Source of the DNA: Enchytraeus crypticus
Taxonomy: Eukaryota; Annelida; Clitellata; Enchytraeida; Enchytraeidae
NCBI GenBank assembly: GCA_905160935.1
Contig: CAJHZI010000570.1
Span: 137,001-201,000, forward strand
Length of the DNA stretch: 64,000 bases
Direction: 5' to 3'
Part shown: piece by piece, positions 37,034-45,100 of the stretch
Layout of the letters: every line of letters starts with the position of its first letter
Position numbering within the stretch: the first letter of the stretch is position 1
Position numbers and translations under genes: made by a program
Notes under the pieces: model-generated
Database searches by the model: none
What the model was told of the DNA's origin: nothing
Seen by the model: only the letters and a program-made list of their open reading frames with translations

Positions 37034-38181
37034 TATATAATTGGACATTCCCAGCTGATTGATTGATTAGGTGGCTCCAGCAGAACTGGAGAACATCCTG
37101 TTATCTCACCCAGACCTGGAGGACGCAGCGGTGGTGGGTCAGCCAGATGCTCTGGTTGAGGAGAAACCAATAGCCTTCGTTGTGCGTCGACAAGGGAGCA
37201 AAGTGAGCGGAGCTGAAGTGACGAAATATGTCGCAGGTGAGCTATGCCTCAATTGCGACTATCTCAATAGTTCCGTGGTTAGAGGCGTCAGGCGACGTTA
37301 TAAAATTTTATCCTCAGGTGAATTTAACTCTCTTGGGTTCTATTCACGGCTGCGATGATCTTAGAGTAGTTTCTCGGACATTCACTGGACTTGTTAAACG
37401 GAAAATGGTCTAAATTGCACCAGTTAAAACATGTGGTTTTAAAAGTGATAGATATGGTTGCTCATTTCACTATATTGAGTGCTGTTGTTGTTATGCTTGA
37501 TTGATCACTCAGTGACGTCCCTGTTATCGCTGTACAGAGGAACTGGAAGACAAATCCTTTATTAATCTCTTGTTTGTCGATTAAAGCTCAACATCTAAGA
37601 TTTACATACATCTAGCGGAAAATTTTCTGTTTGAGAATAAGCATGGATATGATACTAAATTTTAGAGCTAAAACTGAGCCAATTGTGAACAGTGACAAAG
37701 TTCGCTAGCTGTCCAAAAATAATGCTTATAGCATTGGACAGCTATTATACAAACCATAACAAGGATATTATTGCGTGACATTGCAAGTGTTTCGCAAGAA
37801 TCCTAGATGATACTTAGAACGGAAATATAAAATCATCTAGAAACTAAATGTTGGTCTTAAAGGGCTTTATTTTGATAGTAGTATACAAGGCTTTGATATA
37901 AAGAAAGTAGTCCAGTGTTGCCTCTGATACATAAAATATACTATCACCAAGAGCAGACGACACAATTAAAGATTTTGCGAAATAATTCTTATTTTGATGT
38001 GAGAGAGCATTTGACAACCTATTGTATAGTATTTAAAATATTTGATGTTACAGATAGAGTGGCGGCTTACAAACAATTGACTGGAGGAGTCAGGTTCATA
38101 GATTCAATACCAAGGTTACCAAGTGGAAAAACTCTCCGTCGAGTTCTAAAAGATTCACTTAAAAACAAAGCTAAACTTTAA
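23078..38181 (+). CDS. ANL-superfamily acyl-CoA ligase (4CL/luciferase-like)
   Basis: Eleven exons are recognised: 23078-23198, 24914-25117, 27216-27296, 28125-28336, 29695-29863, 31863-32049, 32797-32909, 34232-34376, 36440-36522, 37071-37236 and 38054-38181. All junction phases agree except between the second and third, where one exon is unplaced. They give about 535 residues; the family has about 540-570. Landmarks in order: LTYAQL, the ATP-binding loop [69 protein letters not shown] and the catalytic-lysine motif PSGKTLRR. Such enzymes adenylate a carboxylic acid with ATP and pass it to CoA. The C-terminal AKL is a PTS1 peroxisomal signal. The substrate cannot be read from sequence. Confidence 0.9.
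23205..23450 (+). repeat. CAACAA/AATAAGTCAA minisatellite
   Basis: Imperfect repeats of CAACAATACAAACAACA and AGTCAATAAGTTAACA-type units begin right after the exon 1 donor, in intron 1 of the ligase gene. Confidence 0.75.
24240..24400 (+). repeat. Dispersed repeat family F copy
   Basis: It shares GTTG..GAAGAATAGACCAA, GGCATTCGGTTGGTGA and GGCCTCCAGAAATTG with 57185-57378 and, for the later part, with 41255-41365. Confidence 0.65.
24540..24850 (+). repeat. SINE family C copy, best example
   Basis: Order of blocks: GTAAGAGGCGACTAAAGG, ACCACCTCAGAAGCCATA, ATAGGCTACATAAGGCATAG, GGATTAACTTGTTGATC, GGAGCGAGAAAGTAGACTTT, and a 3' end GCCACTTGGCAGTGCACTGA running into GAAGAAG. The 3' end resembles that of the RTE-like LINEs in the window. 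A family F-type tail (GATTCAAGGGAAGATAATGA) follows at 24825. Confidence 0.8.
24914..25117 (+). CDS. ANL ligase exon 2
   Basis: The acceptor TTAGATTCAAG precedes 24914 and the donor GTCTGT follows 25117. It encodes [38 protein letters not shown] and [20 protein letters not shown], the N-terminal subdomain with the usual Y..L and L.G..D.V..W..N pattern. It ends in phase 1. Confidence 0.9.
26205..26240. repeat. (TA)n microsatellite
   Basis: Short pure TA tract in the ligase gene intron. Confidence 0.95.
26434..26575 (+). repeat. SINE family A copy
   Basis: It has a full-length head GGCTGGAGCCAGTGGCGATG, B box GGGGTTCAAGTCCTG and tail GTGAGGAAACTGACATTAAC followed by TTTACAAGCTTTACC. Confidence 0.9.
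26735..27061 (+). repeat. LINE 3' untranslated fragment
   Basis: It is a second copy of the sequence at 60720-61011: CCAGTGTCTGGCCATTTTCT, GAAAATATTCAATTGTATGG, GGTATTACCGAGCAGAGCTA and the end GTGCTGTGATGAACAAATAA. The element is truncated to its 3' untranslated region. Confidence 0.85.
27216..27296 (+). CDS. ANL ligase exon (LLLVDS segment)
   Basis: An 81-base exon between acceptor TCTAATACAG and donor GTAAAT encodes [18 protein letters not shown] and TLVPDLQSK, matching the V..v.vvD segment ahead of the ATP loop. Both ends are phase 0. Confidence 0.85.
28125..28336 (+). CDS. ANL ligase exon with ATP-binding loop
   Basis: The acceptor is TTTTATTTCAG and the donor GTAATT. It codes for [17 protein letters not shown], then [20 protein letters not shown], the phosphate-binding signature of adenylate-forming enzymes, with the conserved Lys. 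It ends in phase 2. Confidence 0.95.
28684..28745 (-). repeat. LINE 3' tail fragment
   Basis: Reverse strand of GTCAGGGACGTCCCCAACA and AACGTCCGTTTCCTCATCCA, matching the 3' end of the fragment at 40860-41075. Confidence 0.65.
28900..29310 (-). pseudogene. LINE ORF C-terminal fragment
   Basis: The minus frame has [36 protein letters not shown] and FSYAAPTI. The LHWLPV..RI.YKIA motif is typical of CR1/L2-type LINE C-termini. It is interrupted and partial, and lies in the ligase gene intron. Confidence 0.75.
29245..29420 (+). repeat. SINE family C copy
   Basis: GTGTCGTAAAAGGCGACAAA, GTTGTAGGCTACATATGG and GGATTAACTTGTTATCGAG match the family blocks. Confidence 0.65.
29486..29645. repeat. 12-bp tandem repeat, ~13 copies
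   Basis: The unit TGATTCTCGCTA (variant TGATTCTCGCTG) is repeated head to tail. It ends about 50 bases before the next ligase exon. The Ser-Glu-Asn-His repeat frame on the other strand is a by-product of the 12-bp period. Confidence 0.95.
29695..29863 (+). CDS. ANL ligase exon (PLSHFYG)
   Basis: The acceptor TTTGTTTCAG completes a Gly codon; the exon encodes [28 protein letters not shown] and [18 protein letters not shown]. The LP..H.YG motif is the A4-type aromatic/His box near the substrate pocket. Donor GTCATT, phase 0 end. Confidence 0.92.
29864..30994 (+). other. ANL intron, mostly unassigned
   Basis: No exon was found. The frame at 30237-30422 is open for 61 codons, including [18 protein letters not shown], but has no counterpart in ANL enzymes. 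A C-rich stretch lies near 30770-30800. Confidence 0.45.
30995..31760 (-). pseudogene. RTE-like LINE 3' end with inserted SINE C
   Basis: The reverse-strand coding remnant ([40 protein letters not shown]) matches the end of RTE-like LINE proteins. The 3' end (CCTACTGACAGGTCCATGGC near 31006) matches the 1505 and 10937 copies. A family C SINE interrupts it at about 31080-31262. Confidence 0.7.
31080..31262 (-). repeat. SINE family C copy nested in LINE
   Basis: Minus-strand blocks GCAGGTCCAACGTATATATT, GAGTTAATCCCTTCAACATA and TCTGAAGTGGTTTTCCGTCG match family C and stand inside the RTE-like fragment. Confidence 0.65.
31863..32049 (+). CDS. ANL ligase exon ([14 protein letters not shown])
   Basis: Acceptor TTGATTCAG, donor GTAAGT. 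It encodes [36 protein letters not shown] and [18 protein letters not shown]. The GG.PL box is the A-type motif preceding YGLTE. Phase 0 to 1. Confidence 0.93.
32095..32290. repeat. CAATCAAT-type simple repeat
   Basis: An imperfect array of (T/C)AATCAAT/CATTCAGTCAAT units in a ligase intron. Confidence 0.8.
32797..32909 (+). CDS. ANL ligase exon with YGLTE motif
   Basis: The acceptor ACAATTAG completes a Gly codon; the exon reads [20 protein letters not shown] and [13 protein letters not shown]. The YG.TE box binds adenine and Mg-ATP in this family. Donor GTTTGA is weak but the only one keeping phase 0. Confidence 0.92.
33020..33215 (-). repeat. SINE family C copy
   Basis: Minus-strand TTCACGCTCTATATAGAGC, CGGTTAATCCCTTCACGAAT and CATCTTAATGTTGCCTGTGG match the family. 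Confidence 0.7.
33230..33440 (+). repeat. LINE 3' tail fragment
   Basis: It shares TTGGACTTGCACTG, GTCATCGTGTGGTGCTTTGG, AGAGACGTCCCTGACATTGC and GGCGAGGA with the end of the LINE fragment at 43755-44370. Confidence 0.75.
33901..34122 (-). repeat. RTE-like LINE 3' end with (GA)n tail
   Basis: Nearly the same 3' terminal 180 bp as at 1505-1690, ending on the minus strand in GGCAGTACACTAAGAGAG and a (GA)n tract (33901-33940 as CT). It lies about 110 bases before the next ligase exon. Confidence 0.85.
34232..34376 (+). CDS. ANL ligase exon (GEICVRG)
   Basis: Acceptor GGTTTTACAG, donor GTTTCA. It encodes [40 protein letters not shown] and DKQGWLHT, giving the G.GE...RG and GW..TGD hinge-side motifs. 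It ends in phase 1, splitting the Gly of TGD. Confidence 0.93.
34380..34620. repeat. (CACT)n-type simple repeat
   Basis: A long imperfect array of CTCACTCACT and CACTCTTGATCACT units directly follows the exon donor. Confidence 0.9.
34621..35135. other. ANL intron, nothing recognised
   Basis: AT-rich sequence without exon or repeat signals. Confidence 0.45.
35136..35268 (-). repeat. SINE family A copy
   Basis: Full-length reverse copy, from AGCTAAGGTTAACGTCAGTT through GGATTTGAACCCCGCACC to CGTCACTGGCTCCAGCC. Confidence 0.92.
35285..35495 (-). repeat. SINE family C copy
   Basis: Reverse copy starting at the shared 3' end (CTGCCAAGTGGCAGGTCCAC), then TTTCACGCTTTACAGAGCGC, TTAATCCCTTCACAAATGAC and GCGCCTGAGGTGGTTTCCG. 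Confidence 0.8.
35885..36140 (+). pseudogene. RTE-like LINE 3' end
   Basis: The frame [35 protein letters not shown] and READDRIC matches the GR..GKR.RGRPR..ML.DL...A.DR end of RTE-like proteins. The 3' end GTTAGGCAGTGCACTAGAAG runs into GAAGAA. Confidence 0.75.
36440..36522 (+). CDS. ANL ligase exon ([12 protein letters not shown])
   Basis: The acceptor TTCATTTTCAG completes TGD; the exon reads [20 protein letters not shown] and LIKHKGMQ. The D-R-K hinge motif where the C-terminal domain rotates between half-reactions is intact. Donor GTATAC, phase 0. Confidence 0.94.
36957..37040. repeat. (TA)n microsatellite next to an exon
   Basis: About 80 bases of nearly pure TA end some 30 bases before the acceptor at 37070. 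Confidence 0.95.
37071..37236 (+). CDS. ANL ligase exon, C-terminal domain
   Basis: Acceptor TTGATTGATTAG, donor GTGAGC. It encodes [38 protein letters not shown] and [10 protein letters not shown], the mobile lid with PAELE after the KG.QV loop. It ends in phase 1. Confidence 0.94.
37256..37480 (+). repeat. Dispersed repeat family B copy (SINE-like)
   Basis: An A-box-like GTGGTTAGAGGCGTCA, a degraded B-box GGGTTCTATTCACGG, then CTCGGACATTCACTGGACTT and AAAAGTGATAGATATGG tail match copies at 39413, 48275, 50585 and 61195. Confidence 0.75.
37481..38053 (+). other. ANL last intron, nothing recognised
   Basis: No exon or repeat was seen in the remainder of this intron after the family B copy. 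Confidence 0.45.
38054..38181 (+). CDS. ANL ligase terminal exon, PSGK and AKL
   Basis: The acceptor TTGATGTTACAG completes an Asp codon; the exon reads [36 protein letters not shown] and KNKAKL then stop. The Lys of PSGK is the residue needed for adenylation in this family; the final AKL is a type 1 peroxisomal targeting signal variant. Confidence 0.95.
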
Positions 38182-38496
38182 AACGTAGTAGAGAAACTCT
38201 CTTTCAAATGCAGAATACAACTACATTTTGTTTATATTTGACATATATTTATCAACTCTTCTGATATTTATGTCTACTGCGTTTTTACGAAACATAGGCT
38301 ACAGCTTCTGCTTTCTTTTTAGATTTTTTGTAAATTTAATTAGCCTATTTTTGCGTTCCATTTATGTTGTTGTTGCCCAAGTGGCATCATAAAGATAAAT
38401 ATATAACAAATAGGCATTTTTGCAAATTTAACCAGTAATGCTTCTCATAGAAACATGATGGGATCTGAGTTTCTCTAATATACGTGCATATCACAC

Positions 38497-38540
38497 ATAT
38501 TATTATGTGTGGATATTATTATATCCACACATAATAATAT
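38497..38540. repeat. Perfect 20-bp-arm hairpin between convergent genes
   Basis: ATATTATTATGTGTGGATAT at 38497-38516 is followed after four bases by its exact reverse complement at 38521-38540. It lies in the 0.7 kb between the ligase stop and the THOC5 stop. Confidence 0.9.
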
Positions 38541-38857
38541 ATTAACACATAATAACACACTATTTAGTCCACCGCAGAGGAAGAAATTGAATGTACAATG
38601 TATTTTACTTTCAGTCAATCACTACAAATCTAAACTCAATCAGCACTGCAACAGTTACTACACACCTGTCCCTGATAATTAAGTTTCAGACATACATGTA
38701 ATATAAACTCTAGTTCAGTCTTTGCATCTCTACGATAACCTCGATAATTTCTGCATTTATCAAGCTGCAAATTTAAACGTCCAAATGTTCCATTTTTAAA
38801 TTTAAGATCTACCAGCTACAGGGTTATCCATATAGTCACAATAAATCAACTACCATA

Positions 38858-39121
38858 TTATCTGTGTTGTAGAAAGTTCATGGTATGATTATACAGATAA
38901 GGTCTTGCTCTGTCTCGACCTCTATACAGCCTGGAGAACATCTTCTCTCTCGCTATTTCTGTCGGTCCCTCCACGCTCCCCACTCTACCCTCTGACTCCA
39001 AGAACACGTCAAAGTTCATGAGCAGCTTGTCGAGCTGCGAGGAGAGCATCAGTTCTAGTCCATCCTTTCCTCCATCAATCCTTCCAGAGCTCCTCAAATC
39101 TTCCACACAGTGAATGTTGAT
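38858..39121 (-). CDS. THOC5: THOC5 exon 9, stop codon
   Basis: Acceptor TTTGGTTACAG. INIHCVEDLRSSGRIDGGKD, LLMNFDVFLESEGRVG, EGPTEIAREKMFSRLYRGRD, RARPYLYNHTMNFLQHR and stop. The EGP.E..R.K...R..RGRDR.RP..YN ending is diagnostic of THOC5. Confidence 0.95.
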   Translation of the reverse strand: MNIHCVEDLRSSGRIDGGKDGLELMLSSQLDKLLMNFDVFLESEGRVGSVEGPTEIAREKMFSRLYRGRDRARPYLYNHTMNFLQHR

Positions 39122-42100
39122 CTGTAACCAAAAAAGATCTGTATGAAAAGATAGATATCAAAGCTAAGTTTAACGTCTGTTTCCATATGTCAAGTGCTAT
39201 TTTCGGCGATGGTTCGGTTGAGATTGAAACTTAAGATCGTCAGCTAATCTGTTAAACTAGTTATCGATTAGGCCATTCAACTAGTACAGATGATTAAATT
39301 ATTAAAATGCAGAAAGAGCAGCATAGACTGAGACATAATGATAATAATAATGGCACGCATTACATTAAAATGATCAACTAATTGAGACATAATAATAATA
39401 ATAATGACTAAATGTTTAAACCGTTAGGCATTTTAGTCCATTTTCAGTGTAATCAGTCCTGTGAATGTCCGAGATATTACTCTCAGATTAGTGCGGCCGA
39501 GAATCAAACATACGAGAGTTAAATTCATTTTAAATTTCAAGACGTTACGTGACGCCTCTAACCACAGCGCTATAGAGACATTTTAAACGAACCTCAGTCT
39601 CGAGACTTCTCACAGCCTCGTCGTTGCCTGCGTGTCTCTCTGCACCGTTCCAGTGCACGTTGAGCAGAAACACAGGCGCCACCTGAGGGTAGTCCACTGC
39701 CAGCACAATCAACACCTGCACAGCCATCAGTCAATCAATCAATCAATCAGTCAATTAACCTGTGGATAGTCCACTGTTAGCACAATCAACACCTGCACAT
39801 CCATCAATCAATCAATCTGTCAGTCAATTAACCTGAGGGTAGTCCACTGTCAGCAAAATCAACACCTGCACATCCATCAGTCAATCAATCAGTCAATTAA
39901 CCTGTTGGTACTCCACTGTCAGCACAATCAACACCTGCACATCCATCAGTCAATCAATCATTCAATTAACCTGTGAGTAGTCCACTGTCAGCACCATCAA
40001 CACCTGCACAGCTATCAATCAATCAATCTGCCAGTAAATTAATCACTATTAAGTAACAATGTTAAGTAATTATCGGCAATCAATCCATCAATCAATTATC
40101 AATAGCTTTACCAATCAATCCATCAATCAATCAGTCCGTCAGACGTTAGTCAGTCCGTGAGTCAATCAATTACTCAATAACATATAAGTATGCAATATGG
40201 CTATATTGGCTGGTGCCAGTGGCGAAGTCAGTAAGATACTCGAACGCGGATCACAATGTGCGGGGTTCAAATCCTGGGCTCGCCCGTCACTGACATTGCT
40301 TTCGAGTGAGGAAACTGATGTTAACTTAAGCTTGGCTTGAATATGTTGTAGTTATTAAAGAAAAGAGTTTTCCACAACTTAATATAAAAAACTGCATACA
40401 TATCTTGAACTGCCAGGAAATCTACATGTAGATAATACAGAGTGAAAGAGAGAAAGGTAGAGAAAGTGAGAGAGAAAGAGAGAGGGAGAGATAGAGAAAA
40501 ACAGAAAGATAGAGGGAGAAGACAACCTCCATCTTAGCTGACGCTCTTTCCAGCCTAGCGGTGAAGTAGAAGTCCTCTTCTTTGGCCAGATCAAGCTCCA
40601 CAGCGCGGCGTGCGTACGTCTTCGACGCGAAGTCTTCGTACGTGGAGCGCTTCCAGTCCATCAGCCTCGACAGGATCTTCACTGATCTACAGCCACTGGG
40701 CACGGGCACAACGCTGCCTCGCTCCACAGAGCTCAGCTGAGTCCTCAGCGACAGTCGCACACTCACTCTTGTTCTTATTCTCTCAATCACTTCATCGATA
40801 CCTACAATATACAGTCAACAAGATTCTTTGATTCTACAGTGATTTAAACCAGTGCTGGTACGACTCTATTCCCACCATAGACTTTTCGTCTTGCCTGACT
40901 GTTTCTATTTTATCACCGAACCGGCACCGTTTAGGATCTTTTTCTCTTCAGCACATGTTTTTTCAGATTATATGGGGTGAATCGATTTGTAGTGACATGT
41001 GTTGGGGGATGTCCCTGACAACATCCTTGTGCATGAGGAAACGGACGTTAAACTTTTATTATTATTATTATTATTAAATATACGAGCAAATCTTGTCTAT
41101 AGTTAGTCTATTGAAGCCTAAATATTTGTTGTTAAGCAGGCTAAATAAGTTAGGAAAAGTGTCAATAAAGGTTCAATTATAATTTGTCTTTTCTATTTAC
41201 AACTATTTCTCATTTTTCATTATTAAGTAAAATCAATTAAAGCACTACGATCCAAAACAACGTCAGAAATGTCATTTTGTTGGTGAGCGCCTAGGCTCCA
41301 AAATTTGCTACAAATTTTTTAATCCTGACCTTAGTTAAACTGAGATTCAAGAGAATATGAAGATGTTGGATGATTAAGCACAATTAGTATTACTCAGTAT
41401 TGATTAAGCACAATTAATATTATTAAGCATAGTTATTATTTATTAATATTAACATAATAAGTTAATTATAATATTATAATGTACTCAATGTCATAATCAA
41501 CTTACAAAAGCAAGTGAGAAAGCATCAACATCCAAATAAAATATTAATTCGCACCTCGTGAAGGATTCTTTGTTACTTTATATTCGCTCGTCGTGAGTAG
41601 ATCATCTTCATCAGACACAGAAGGAAACTGTAGTCCACAAATCTCCTGCACCCACTTGTAGGGTCGACCAACGCTTTCTGGAACACACCCCAGGAAGCAC
41701 TGAGCATCAATGGACGCCAGGAGGAACCTGTTCGAAGGATTAGGTGACTCGACGCCTGTGTCGCTGGGATAGAGCGACTGAAGCAATGTGTTAGAGGAGA
41801 GCAGATCGGCCCCAGAGATGTTGCTAGCACCCAGTCTCTCCAGTCCCACCAGCGACACGCTCACTGTTACCACATGCAGCGTTGTCAGGTAGAAAAACGT
41901 CAGCTCCACGGTAACACTGTCGTTGCCTTGACGACCGTCGTCAAGACGACAAGGGATGTTGATGACGACGCTGAGTGGATGAACGCGCCGGAGACGTTCC
42001 TGACGGCGCAGGACCTTGATGTTGCGCTGGTCGCTGCGTCGTCTTCGCTTAATCTTAGTCGTGGATGACGACGAGGTAGTCTTGTTGGGTGCTTCTTTGT

Positions 42101-45100
42101 CCTCCTCGTTGTCACTGTTGTTGTCACTCTCGTCGTCTGTGTCTGGCGATGCTTCCTTGTCTCTATCTGCCATTTCCGCATCACCCTATCATCATCGTGC
42201 ATTTAAGCGGCTTTCAATTAGATTGCATGATTGAATGCAATAAACTTTCAATTAGATTCATCATCACCTACCCTTGAATCGCAGTATAACTAGAGATCGT
42301 ACCTAGGGAGATTAGATAATTAGATTACATAAATGTTAGGAATTTTATTATCTTTGTACAATAGTTTCTTTAAAAAATTAAAAATTGGTAGTACAACGAG
42401 AAAGATAATATAGAAAAGGACAAGAGATTTGGCAGAAATTATATATAAAAAACTTAGACAGAATTAGTGCCTAACATCTAGACATAAATAAACAACTTTG
42501 ACACTAGCTCAACTTTACGATGTATACTTATATTTAGAAATAGCTAGCACACTCAGAAGTCGATAAAATTTCACTTTCTCACACATTCTGTCTCACATTT
42601 CCTGTCACTAAAGGCCAAGTATGGCTATACAGTTTAATGTCAAGTTTGCCTTCCAAAAACACGTCAAATATGGGGCGAGCACAGGATTTGAACCTTACAC
42701 CTACTGTAACTATATTTGACTATTATTGTAACAAGGGGTGAACCGGATTGAATTTTTAAAATCCGACGGAATCAGCTTTCAAAACACAAATCCGGCCGGA
42801 ACCCGAACCAGATTCGGATTTGACCTAGTTATAATTGTAACATTAAAAAACTGTATAAAGTCAATGTTAATATCAGTTTCATCTCTGTACAGCAATATCA
42901 GTGACATGCGAGCCCAGTATTTGAACCCCACATATACTTGATCCGCGGTCGGAAGACATCATCATCATTAACTTATTAACTAGTTTATCAGCGTTTCCTC
43001 TGTAAATTATCATTGAACCATTCACTAGGATATAAGTGTATGTTCAATCAAGTCGTTCAAACATCATGTAGTCATTAACAGTCTCAATAAAATCTTCATC
43101 ACTGAATAATTAACTAGGTTACCAATATCTTCTCAACCTATTCATCATCATAAATCATTGACTAGATTATCAGTTTACGTTCAATTAGTCGCCATCATTA
43201 AGCCATTTAATTAATTAGGTAATTATCAGTAAATGAGATCATCAGTGTATGCTTAATCAAATATTCATCATTAAGTCTTATGTTCTTCTTCCTTGAGGTA
43301 AATTTTCAGCAAATTATGAAATATCATTTTTTACATTAAAACTAGTTGCCAAATCTGGTAACAAATCTGGTTGGATTTGGCAAAATCTTCTGGAACCTGA
43401 ATCAGGACCGGATTTGCAAAAAGTGCCATAAGCCGGTCAAACCTGAACTGAAATCCGGTGCAATTAGAAGATAAGATTGACTGGCAAACATACGAATGAA
43501 GAAATGCACAATATAGTTGGCATAAATAGACAACTGATAGATATAAGAAAAAGAAAAAAGAGTTAAATAGGTCATTTTTGAGATGGACCATTCCATCTAA
43601 AAAACGACATATCTTATCTTTCTATTTCTCTGATTTTTTAATGCAGCAAATTTTGATTTTTAGAAATCGCACGGGACTTCCTGTATGAGATATGGCTGTG
43701 GGTAAACAGAGTAATTGAGAGGGGGTTGGGGGAGAATCACGGGGGAACACCCCTAATTGTAACCATATTATTGAATTGTTAAATGATTTCCCAAAAAACA
43801 TTTTAATTCGTCTTAAACAAATTCAAAATGCTCTTTCTCATGTTGTATGTTAATAAATTCCACTCTCGCACTTCTTTTCTACTTAAGGAACTACACTGGC
43901 CTCCAACCTCTTAACATATAAAATTCAAGTTAGCTTCCATAGCTTTCAAAGGAATAAATTATGGTGAACTATCATATTTATCTGACGTCTTATCAGTCTA
44001 TAAACCCTCTTGTAGTCTTCGCTCCTCCATTAAAAGTCCTCCTACTGTACCTGACATTAGATCAGCCACTGGCAAACACTCCTTCATGTTTTCTGCTCCA
44101 ACATTATGGAATTCCATATCACAAAATCTCCAATTTTGTAATTGTATTAATACCTTTCTGGGCAAACTAAAATCACATTTCTTTCTGCCATCAGTCAATA
44201 TTCTGACCCTCTTGTCTCGGAAATTGGACTTGCACTGGTTTTTGATCCCTATTTCTCTAGTGGCCTTTGTACACTGGTCATCGTGTGGTACCTTAGCGTC
44301 TGTTGAAGCATAGTCTGCTAGAGACGTCCCTGACATTGCTTTGTGGCGAGGAATTCCTATTTATTGATAGATTGATTGATCTACTGATTCAACTGACAGT
44401 CTATAAAGCTCTACAGGCAAACAAACGAACCATGACAGTGACAGTGACTTTAGAGTCATAGGCATCCCTGAAGGCCACAGCCTGCACGTAGAGGACGTAG
44501 AGAGCCGAGGGAAGTCTGCCCGCCACACGATACTGCTCACACACCTCCTCGTACGGCATGTTCATGAACTCCTGCACAGGTCTCATAGCCTGCTGTATGC
44601 CTGCAATAGTCGACAAGTTCCATAATTAATTTAAACAACTCAGCTTTCGCTATGTTTGAATAAAATATACTCTAATATATTGAAATATAATACAACAAAA
44701 CAATGATGTAAAGCCTATATTCACGCCAGAAAGTGATATCATAAGAATTTATTGTCCACACACAAATTTAAGTTAGGTCATTCATGGCAGGGATACGTAA
44801 AATTTAATAGAAAATGAAAGTTTAATAAGTACTACACTTTCAAATGAGGACATAAAACAGTTTATCATAAATAACAACACAAATAAAAAGGACCAACAAA
44901 ACACAAATTTAAGATTCAAATATACAATTAATCAGTACAGAAGAGAAATAACAATCTGTAAATACACAAAGCAGCACACGTAATGAGCACAATTGAAGAT
45001 CAAGAAAGTATCAGTACCTGAGAGCTTGGGTTTGAGACTACCCAGATACTCTTTCTTCTTCTCAATCTCAACGGCTATCTCCTCTTTGTGCTTCCTCGCC

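Noticed and set aside
36848-37170. Ile-Tyr repeat proteins
   Set aside because: They are translations of (TA)n tracts; similar frames at 19178, 48380 and 58302 were dismissed for the same reason.
41874-42277. Plus-strand frames at 41874-42277
   Set aside because: They are shadows of THOC5 exon 6 on the other strand; splice sites and family match support only the minus strand.
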